The notes under the pieces: generated by a model
Seen by the model: only the letters and a program-made list of their open reading frames with translations
Told to the model about the DNA's origin: nothing
Database searches by the model: none
Program-made: the position numbers and the translations under genes
Source: Nonomuraea gerenzanensis
GTDB taxonomy: Bacteria; Actinomycetota; Actinomycetes; Streptosporangiales; Streptosporangiaceae
DNA: 64,000 nucleotides
Reading direction: 5' to 3'
NCBI RefSeq assembly: GCF_020215645.1
Contig: NZ_CP084058.1
Coordinates: 4,464,001 to 4,528,000, forward strand
In this document: positions 58,054 through 64,000 of the stretch, in pieces
Numbering within the stretch: position 1 is the stretch's first letter
Layout: each line of letters opens with the position of its first letter

Positions 58054-59037
58054 ATGAATGCGAAGCTTCCGGCCGGACTCCTCGTCACCGCACTCCTGCT
58101 CGCCGGCTGCGGAGGTAACGGGCAGAGCGCCTCCTCCGCCACCCCCAAGGTGGGCCTGATCACCAAGACCGAGACGAACCCGTTCTTCGTCAAGATGAAG
58201 GTGGGCGCCCAGCAGGCGGCCCAGGCCGGCGGCCTGGAGCTGATGAGCGCCGCGGGCAAGTTCGATGGCGACAACGCCAGCCAGATCACCGCCATCGAGA
58301 ACATGGTCGCCGCCGGCGTCAAGGGCATCCTCATCACCCCGAGCGACACCAAGGCCATCGTCCCCGCGATCAAGAAGGCCCGCGACGCGGGCGTGCTCGT
58401 CATCGCCCTCGACACCCCCACCGAGCCGCAGGACGCCACCGACGCGCTGTTCGCCACCGACAACTTCAAGGCGGGCGAGCTGATCGGCCGGTACGCCAAG
58501 GCCGCCATGGCCGGCAAACCCGCCAAGATCGCCACGCTGGACCTGGCGCCCGGCATCACGGTCGGCCAGCTCAGGCACGACGGCTTCCTGAAGGGCTTCG
58601 GCGTCCAGGAGGGCGACCCGTCCGTCGTCTGCTCGCAGGACACCCGCGGCGACCAGGCCAAGGGCCAGACCGCCATGGAGAACTGCCTGCAGAAGGCGCC
58701 CGACATCAACCTCGTCTACACCATCAACGAGCCCGCCGCGCTCGGCGCGTACACGGCGCTGAAGGCCAAGGGCCGCGAGAAGGACGTGCTGATCGTCTCG
58801 GTGGACGGCGGCTGCGCCGGCACCAAGGCCGTGCAGGCCGGCCAGATCGCGGCCACCAGCCAGCAGTACCCGCTGAAGATGGCCGAGGAGGGCGTCAAGG
58901 CCGTCGCCGCGTTCGCCAGGAACGGCCAGAAGGCCACCGGCTACACCGACACCGGCGTCACCCTCATCACCGACCGGGCCGTGGCCGGGGTCGAGGCCGA
59001 GGACACCGCCTTCGGCCTGGCCAACTGCTGGGGCTGA
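58054..59037 (+). CDS. frcB: Sugar ABC transporter substrate-binding lipoprotein (fructose type)
   Basis: The 327-aa lipoprotein has lipobox LLAGC (Cys near residue 19). The binding fold starts [24 protein letters not shown] and includes [45 protein letters not shown] and [16 protein letters not shown]. It resembles FrcB/RbsB-type CUT2 binding proteins, with fructose or another ketose/pentose as likely ligand. ATG 58054 has AGGA upstream and gives an intact signal peptide; ATG 58030 in frame falls just after the operators and is less likely. The permease gene begins 2 bases after its stop. Confidence 0.75.
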   Translation: MNAKLPAGLLVTALLLAGCGGNGQSASSATPKVGLITKTETNPFFVKMKVGAQQAAQAGGLELMSAAGKFDGDNASQITAIENMVAAGVKGILITPSDTKAIVPAIKKARDAGVLVIALDTPTEPQDATDALFATDNFKAGELIGRYAKAAMAGKPAKIATLDLAPGITVGQLRHDGFLKGFGVQEGDPSVVCSQDTRGDQAKGQTAMENCLQKAPDINLVYTINEPAALGAYTALKAKGREKDVLIVSVDGGCAGTKAVQAGQIAATSQQYPLKMAEEGVKAVAAFARNGQKATGYTDTGVTLITDRAVAGVEAEDTAFGLANCWG

Positions 59038-59039
59038 CC

Positions 59040-60011
59040 ATGGCCGTGATGCAAGCGCCGCTGCCGCGCCGCCTGATCAGCACCCCCGTCGCCGGGCCGC
59101 TGGCCGCGCTCGTGCTGGCCTGCCTGTTCTTCGGACTCAACACCGGCCAGTTCTTCACCGGGCCCAACTTCTCCCTCATCATCCAGCAGGTCATGGTGGT
59201 CGGCACGCTGGCCATCGGGCAGACCCTGATCATCCTGACCGCGGGCATCGACCTGGCCTGCGGCGCCATCATGGCGTTCGGCGGGATCGTGATGACCAAG
59301 CTGGCCGTGGACTCCGGCCTGCCGCCGCTGCTCGCGCTGAGCGCCGGGCTCGCCGTGTGCGCCGGGTTCGGGCTGGTCAACGGCCTGCTGGTGACGCGGA
59401 TCTCGCTGCCGCCGTTCATCGTGACGCTGGGCATGCTGAACGTGGTGTTCGCGCTGACGCACATCTACTCCGACGAGCAGACGGTGACCGAGCTGCCCGC
59501 GCTGCTCACCTTCCTCGGGCAGACGTTCCAGCTCGGCCAGACGAACGTCACCTACGGCTCGCTGCTGACGATCCTGCTGTTCCTGCTGTTCGCGTACCTG
59601 CTCGGCTCGACCGCGTGGGGCCGCCACGTGTACGCCCTGGGCAACAGCCCCGAGGTGGCCCGCCTGACCGGCATCAGGACGAACAGGCTGACCGTCGGCG
59701 TCTACACGCTGGCCGGCCTCGTGTACGGCATCGCCGCCCTGCTCCTGGTCTCCCGCACCGGCGTCGGCGACCCGCAGGCCGGCCAGACCGACAACCTCGA
59801 CAGCATCACCGCGGTCGTGCTCGGCGGCACCAGCCTGTTCGGCGGCCGGGGCCTGGTGCTCGGCACGCTCGTCGGGGCGCTCATCGTCGGGGTGTTCCGC
59901 AACGGCCTGCAGCTCATGGGCGTGCCGTCGATCTACCAGACGCTCATCACCGGCGTCCTGGTGATCCTCGCGGTCGCCGTCGACCAGCTCTCCCGCAGGA
60001 GGACCCGATGA
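59040..60011 (+). CDS. frcC: Sugar ABC transporter permease (fructose type, CUT2)
   Basis: The 323-aa CUT2 permease has about 10 TM segments. TLIILTAGIDLACGAIMAFGGIV (about residues 61-83) and VVLGGTSLFGGRGLVLGTLVGALIVG (about 258-283) are the family motifs. A single permease type suggests it works as a homodimer, unlike the rhaP/rhaQ pair. The ATG lies 2 bases after the frcB stop and the stop overlaps the ATPase start by 4 bases. Confidence 0.8.
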   Translation: MAVMQAPLPRRLISTPVAGPLAALVLACLFFGLNTGQFFTGPNFSLIIQQVMVVGTLAIGQTLIILTAGIDLACGAIMAFGGIVMTKLAVDSGLPPLLALSAGLAVCAGFGLVNGLLVTRISLPPFIVTLGMLNVVFALTHIYSDEQTVTELPALLTFLGQTFQLGQTNVTYGSLLTILLFLLFAYLLGSTAWGRHVYALGNSPEVARLTGIRTNRLTVGVYTLAGLVYGIAALLLVSRTGVGDPQAGQTDNLDSITAVVLGGTSLFGGRGLVLGTLVGALIVGVFRNGLQLMGVPSIYQTLITGVLVILAVAVDQLSRRRTR

Positions 60012-60820
60012 GCGGCACCCCCGTGCTCCAGGCACGCGGCCTGGTCAAGAGGTACGGGCACGTGACCGCGCTCGACGGCGCCGACTTCGACCTCATGCCC
60101 GGCGAGGTGCTCGCGGTCATCGGCGACAACGGCGCCGGCAAGACCAGCCTGATCAAGGCGCTGACCGGCGCGCTGCAGCCGGACGCGGGCGAGATCCGGC
60201 TCGACGGCGAGCCCGTGCGCTTCCGCGACCCCCTGGACGCCCGGCGGCACGGCATCGAGACCGTCTACCAGGACCTCGCGGTCGCCGCCTCGCTCGACAT
60301 CGCGACCAACATGTTCCTCGGCCGGGAGCTGCGCAAGCCCGGCCTGCTCGGCACGCTCTTCCGGATGCTCGACAAGAAGCGCATGCGCGAGGAGTCGGCC
60401 CGGCACATGGCCGAGCTGAAGATCGGCCTGGGCTCGCTCACCCAGCCGGTCGAGTCGTTGTCGGGCGGGCAGCGGCAGGGCGTGGCCGTGGCCAGGGCCG
60501 TGGCGTGGGCCAGGCACGTCGTGGTCATGGACGAGCCCACGGCGGCGCTCGGCGTGAAGGAGTCGGGTCAGGTGCTCGACCTCATCAGGCAGGTCCGCGA
60601 CCGGGGCACGCCGGTGGTGCTGATCAGCCACAACATGCCGCACGTGTTCGAGATCGCCGACCGCGTGCACGTCCAGCGGCTCGGCCGCAGGGTCGCCGAG
60701 CTGAACCCGCGCGAGCACAACATGGCCGAGGTCGTGGCCATCATGACCGGCGCGCTCCAGGTGTCGGACGGCAAGTCCGTGGTGGCGGACCAGGACGCGG
60801 CGAAGGCGATCGGCCTCTGA
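60008..60820 (+). CDS. frcA: Sugar ABC transporter ATPase, single-domain (fructose type)
   Basis: The 270-aa ATPase has a single ABC domain, in contrast to the double-domain RhaT. Walker A GDNGAGKT is at about residues 39-46, Q-loop VYQDLAV, signature LSGGQRQG, Walker [13 protein letters not shown] and H-loop LISHNM. Single-domain ATPases are found in FrcA-type systems. ATG 60008 overlaps the permease stop as ATGA. It is followed after 4 bases by the LacI regulator gene, so transporter and regulator are co-transcribed. Confidence 0.8.
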   Translation: MSGTPVLQARGLVKRYGHVTALDGADFDLMPGEVLAVIGDNGAGKTSLIKALTGALQPDAGEIRLDGEPVRFRDPLDARRHGIETVYQDLAVAASLDIATNMFLGRELRKPGLLGTLFRMLDKKRMREESARHMAELKIGLGSLTQPVESLSGGQRQGVAVARAVAWARHVVVMDEPTAALGVKESGQVLDLIRQVRDRGTPVVLISHNMPHVFEIADRVHVQRLGRRVAELNPREHNMAEVVAIMTGALQVSDGKSVVADQDAAKAIGL

Positions 60821-60824
60821 CAGG

Positions 60825-61847
60825 ATGTCTGAAATGCGGCGTCCGACGATGACTGATGTGGCTCGTGAGGTGGGAGTCACCGCCAAGACCGTCTCCCGGG
60901 TCCTCAACGACGAGGGCCCGGTCGCCGTCGAGACCCGCGAGCGGGTCATGGAGGCGGTCAGGAAGCTCGGCTACCAGCCCAACCTCATGGCCCGCAACAT
61001 GCGGGTGGGCGCCAGGGACGCCGCCATCGGCCTGGTCGTGCCGGAGCTGGGCAACCCGTTCTTCGGCACCGTCGCGGGCGGGGTCGAGGGCGCCGTGCGG
61101 GCCCGCGGGCTCACGCTCATCGTCGGCTCCTCCGGCGAGACGGCCGGGCACGAGCAGTCGCTCATCGCCACGTTCCTGGCCCGCCGGGTCAGCGCCCTCA
61201 TGGTCGTCCCCGCCGCCGCGAGCGAGCACCGCCACCTGCGCGCCGAGCGGGTGGCCGGGCTGCCCATCGTCTTCCTCGACCGGCCCGCCGTCGGGCTGAC
61301 CGCCGACTGCGTGGTGAGCGCCAACCGCGAGGGGGCGCGGGCCGGCGTGGCGCACCTGATCGCGCACGGGCACCGCAGGATCGGCTTCGTCGGCGACCTG
61401 CCCGCCACCCTCTACACGCGCCGCGAGCGGCTCCAGGGCTACCGCGACGCGCTCGACGGCGCGGGCCTGCCGTTCGAGCGCGCGCTGGTGGAGACGGGGC
61501 ACGACCTGGAGGCGGCGGCCGGCGCCACCATGCGGCTGCTGGCGCTGGCCGACCCGCCGACGGCGCTGCTCGCGGGCAACAACCTCGCCTCCATGGGGGT
61601 GGTGGTGGCGCTGTCGCGGGCCGGGCGCAGGGACGTGGCGCTGGTCGGGTTCGACGACCTGCCGCTGGCCGAGGCGCTCGACCCGCCGCTCACCGCCGTC
61701 GCCCAGGACCCGGCGGCGGTGGGGGCGGCGGCGGCGGAGCTGGTGCTGGCCCGGCTGGACGGCGACCGGTCCAGGGCCCGCCGCGTGACGGTGCCGACCC
61801 GGCTGATCGTGCGGGGATCGGGCGAGCTGCCGCCGGGGACGAGGTAG
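60825..61847 (+). CDS. LacI-family transcriptional regulator
   Basis: The 340-aa repressor has an N-terminal LacI HTH (PTMTDVAREVGVTAKTVSRVLNDEGPVAVETRERVMEAVRKLGY, about residues 7-52) and a hinge LMARNMRVG. A periplasmic-binding-type sensor domain follows from about 62 to 335 (IGLVVPELGNPFFGTVAGG, IVFLDRPA). It most likely represses the divergent kinase and frcBCA promoters through the palindromes at 57997-58028, released by the sugar or its phosphate. Start ATG 60825 or 60834; AGGA at 60822 would favour the second. It might also act on the CG-centred operators before rhaT. Confidence 0.85.
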   Translation: MSEMRRPTMTDVAREVGVTAKTVSRVLNDEGPVAVETRERVMEAVRKLGYQPNLMARNMRVGARDAAIGLVVPELGNPFFGTVAGGVEGAVRARGLTLIVGSSGETAGHEQSLIATFLARRVSALMVVPAAASEHRHLRAERVAGLPIVFLDRPAVGLTADCVVSANREGARAGVAHLIAHGHRRIGFVGDLPATLYTRRERLQGYRDALDGAGLPFERALVETGHDLEAAAGATMRLLALADPPTALLAGNNLASMGVVVALSRAGRRDVALVGFDDLPLAEALDPPLTAVAQDPAAVGAAAAELVLARLDGDRSRARRVTVPTRLIVRGSGELPPGTR

Positions 61848-61870
61848 GGCCGCCCCGCCTGGGACGGCCC
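61847..61870. terminator. Hairpin between convergent lacI and protease genes
   Basis: GGGCCG (61847-61852, beginning at the last base of the lacI stop) pairs with CGGCCC (61865-61870) across a 12-base loop. Its place between convergent genes 30 bases apart suits a terminator. There is no T-run. Confidence 0.35.
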
Positions 61871-61877
61871 CGCGCTC

Positions 61878-64000
61878 TCAGCGTTTCACCGTGAACCGCC
61901 CGCTCAGCGTCCCCAGCTCGACGGTGTGCGGGCCCGCCGCGAGGTCCCGCAGGTCGAACGAGATCCGCGTGTCACGGCCGGGCGCGAGCGGCACGCCGCG
62001 CCGCCGCACCTCCGCGCCGTCCACCCGCAGCACGGCCTCGTACGAGCCCGCCCGCTCACCCACGTTCGTCACCAGCGCCCGCACCCGCACGGCCCGCGAC
62101 CCGGAGATCTCCAGGCCGCTCACCGTGAACAGCGCCTCCGGCCCGGCCACCAGATCGTGCACGAACACGTCGTCACGCCGGTTGGTGTCGCCCTCGGCCA
62201 GGTTCGCCGAGCCGCTCTCGAAGGCCACGTACCGGCCGTCCGCGCTGATCGACGGCAGGTGGGCGGAGCCGTCGCCCTCCCCTCCGTCGGGGGCGGTGGA
62301 CAGGCGGGTGGTGGTGCCCGCCGCGACGTCGCGGACGAACACGTCGTTGCGCCCGCCCGTGTCCCCGGCGACCAGCTCACTGGAGTCGCTGTAGAAGGCG
62401 ACCTCGCCGCCGTCCGCGGTGATCGAGGGCGCGAAGGACATGGCCCCCGCCGGCCTGCCGCCGGTGGTCACCGACACCAGCTCGGACTTGCCGGTGCCGA
62501 GCACCTGGACGTAGAGCTCGCCGAGGCCGGCGCCGTTGGTGAAGGCCACGGCGTTGCCGCCGGCGCTGATGACCGGCCCGGTGGTCTCCTGGTCCGGGTA
62601 GGGCACCGCGAGCCGCGTCAGCGTCCCCGCCTGCCGGTCCAGCACGTACGCGTCGATCAGCCCGTTCGTGTCACCGGGGGTCAGCGCGTCGGCGTTGCTC
62701 TGGAAGGCCACGTACCGGCCGTCGGCGCTGATCGTCGGCTCCCGCGAGCTGCCGGCCGCCTGCGTGCCGTCCTGGGCGACCGACAGGCGCCGGGTCGTGC
62801 CCTCCTGGCGGTCGCGCAGGAAGACGTCCGTCCGCCCGTTCGTGTCGCCCGGTACGAGGTTGGCCGCGTCGCTGTCGAAGACCGCGAACCGGCCGTCCGC
62901 GCTGAACCGGGGCGGCCCCGAGAGCCCGTCGGCCGGCGTGCCGTCGGCCGACACCGACAGCAGCTCGGTGGTGCCGGTCTGCCGGTCGTGCACGAACGCG
63001 TCGGCCAGGCCGTTGGTGTCGTTCGGTACGAGGTTGCCCGCCCCGCTGTTGAACCCGACGAACCGCCCGTCCGCGCTCACCGTGGGAGACAGCGAGAACG
63101 CGTCGGCCAGCCCGCCGCCGCTCGGCACCGACACCCGCGTGGTCTCGCGGGTGCGCCGGTCGGTGGCGAAGATGTCCAGCTCGCCGTTGGTGTCCTCGTC
63201 GTCGGCGAGGTTGGAGGCGAAGCTGGCGTACACCACCACGTTGCCGTCGCCGCTCAGCTCCGGCCACCACGCGTGGTGGTTGCCCTGCCGCCCGTCCGAG
63301 CCGAGCGACAGCCGCTCGGTGCGCGGGCGGCGCGGCAGCACGACGTCGGCGCTCGCCCTGCCCCGGCCGACGGTGACGGCCACGGGGGCCGAGCGGGAGA
63401 CGCCGGCGGCGTGCGCGGAGATCCGGTGCTCACCGATCGGCACGTCCTCGATCCTGTACCGGCCGCTCGCGTCGGTCGTGGCCGTCAGCACGTCGGGCAC
63501 GTCCAGCACGGTGACCGTGGCGCCCGGCACGCCGGTGCCCGTCGGCTCGTACGTCACCCGTCCCGAGATCGTGCTCCAGCGGGTGCGCTCCAGCTCCAGC
63601 CGCACGTCGGAGAGGCGGTCGGCCTTCACCGCGAACGGCTTCGAGGTCGTCCGGTAGCCGAACCTGGACAGCGTCAGCGTGTGCTCGCCGGCCGGGAGGC
63701 GCAGCTCGAAGCGGCCGTTCGCGTCGGTCTTCGTGCCGCGGCCGTCGGCCCTGGCGACCTGGACGCCGCCCAGCGGCCTGCGGGTGCGCCCGTCGGTGAC
63801 GACGCCGCGCACGCCGCTGGTCAGCGCGGCCTCGGCGACGGCGGCGTAGGCGTCGATGCGGCCCTGGCCGACGCGCGGGTTCGGGCGGGGGCCGTACCGG
63901 TCGTCGGAGACCGCGGTGCCGGCGAGGATCTCCTCGGCGGCGGCCACGGTCAGGCCGGGGCGGGCCTCCAGCATCAGCGCGACCGTGCCGGAGACGTGCG
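61878..64000 (-). CDS. C-terminal part of an S8 (subtilisin-type) protease with regulatory and propeller domains, truncated by the window edge
   Basis: The frame enters from the right edge. Its first residues read HVSGTVALMLEARPGLT, the sequence that follows the catalytic Ser in subtilisins (GTSMA-PHVSG), so Ser lies just beyond 64000. The peptidase end (GRIDAYAAV) is followed by two carboxypeptidase-regulatory/TonB-plug-like Ig folds (GVVTDGRTRRPLGGVQV; SGRVTYEPTGTGVPGATVTV). Next come at least six PD40-like propeller blades of about 55 residues with the pattern SADGRYVAFxSxA...DTNGxxDVFVxDR. A CARDB-like beta domain (VRALVTNVGERAGSYEAVLRVDG) ends it at 61878. It is a large exported protease; the propeller probably binds substrate or cell wall. 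Confidence 0.8.
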   Translation of the reverse strand, partial: HVSGTVALMLEARPGLTVAAAEEILAGTAVSDDRYGPRPNPRVGQGRIDAYAAVAEAALTSGVRGVVTDGRTRRPLGGVQVARADGRGTKTDANGRFELRLPAGEHTLTLSRFGYRTTSKPFAVKADRLSDVRLELERTRWSTISGRVTYEPTGTGVPGATVTVLDVPDVLTATTDASGRYRIEDVPIGEHRISAHAAGVSRSAPVAVTVGRGRASADVVLPRRPRTERLSLGSDGRQGNHHAWWPELSGDGNVVVYASFASNLADDEDTNGELDIFATDRRTRETTRVSVPSGGGLADAFSLSPTVSADGRFVGFNSGAGNLVPNDTNGLADAFVHDRQTGTTELLSVSADGTPADGLSGPPRFSADGRFAVFDSDAANLVPGDTNGRTDVFLRDRQEGTTRRLSVAQDGTQAAGSSREPTISADGRYVAFQSNADALTPGDTNGLIDAYVLDRQAGTLTRLAVPYPDQETTGPVISAGGNAVAFTNGAGLGELYVQVLGTGKSELVSVTTGGRPAGAMSFAPSITADGGEVAFYSDSSELVAGDTGGRNDVFVRDVAAGTTTRLSTAPDGGEGDGSAHLPSISADGRYVAFESGSANLAEGDTNRRDDVFVHDLVAGPEALFTVSGLEISGSRAVRVRALVTNVGERAGSYEAVLRVDGAEVRRRGVPLAPGRDTRISFDLRDLAAGPHTVELGTLSGRFTVKR

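Noticed and set aside
54934..59037. 1367-codon + strand frame spanning several sugar genes
   Set aside because: Only its end (from 58054) is real, the FrcB-like lipoprotein; the rest is an out-of-frame shadow over rhaQ, rhaS and the antisense of the kinase.

Overview
The window is very GC-rich. It has frequent GTG starts, many 1-4 base ATGA/GTGA stop-start overlaps and apparently leaderless promoters (TANNNT a few bases before the start codon). It also carries actinobacterial operator types: a Nur-type nickel box, an IdeR/DmdR-type iron box and LacI palindromes. Together these point to a soil actinomycete chromosome. A Streptosporangiaceae genus such as Nonomuraea is my guess, not a demonstrated identity. 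I see no rRNA, tRNA, CRISPR array, insertion sequence or phage gene. This looks like an accessory chromosomal arm with metabolic, transport and stress genes and one defence-type locus.

Layout. 0.1-5.2 kb: a five-gene nickel ABC importer (nikABCDE) behind a Nur-type operator. 5.3-11.4 kb: an MFS drug exporter with its TetR regulator, a PPOX flavoprotein under an iron box, an APC permease, a 50-aa membrane protein, an LLM monooxygenase and a TipAS-domain remnant. 11.5-14.9 kb: a PadR-ATPase-FtsX permease operon. 15.1-23.9 kb: two WYL regulators with divergent partners (VOC protein; epoxide hydrolase), a STAS protein, a CBS-TrkA-TrkH potassium block, a DUF3140/DUF2945 pair, and a NADAR gene converging on kptA. 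24-31.6 kb: a GlcD-GlcF-type dehydrogenase, RecD2, and an ackA / 21-codon ORF / erythromycin-esterase operon with a SigB-like promoter. 31.7-35.8 kb: a three-subunit molybdenum hydroxylase and a DUF6328 membrane protein. 35.7-42.2 kb: a complete Mrp (Mnh) antiporter operon with an A-B fusion. 42.3-45 kb: a secreted TAP-like hydrolase, a small conserved protein, direct repeats and an SRPBCC protein. 45.1-52.2 kb: jetA-jetB-jetC, a Wadjet-type SMC locus with no jetD. 52.3-61.8 kb: rhamnose and fructose-type ABC importers, a PfkB kinase and a LacI regulator. 61.9 kb to the edge: the C-terminal part of an S8 protease with carboxypeptidase-regulatory and PD40 propeller domains.

The most unusual signals are four. 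(1) JetABC lacks its nuclease subunit, and both JetA and JetC carry in-frame minisatellites. (2) At two junctions of the mnh operon the stop-start overlap and its ribosome-binding site are tandemly repeated (29-30 bp units), giving chains of tiny ORFs that hand translation from one gene to the next; a single 21-codon version links ackA to the esterase gene. (3) NADAR and KptA, both NAD/ADP-ribose enzymes, sit in an overlapping convergent pair. (4) Metal-responsive operators give specific predictions for otherwise generic genes. All functional statements come from reading motifs and context; no database search was possible.
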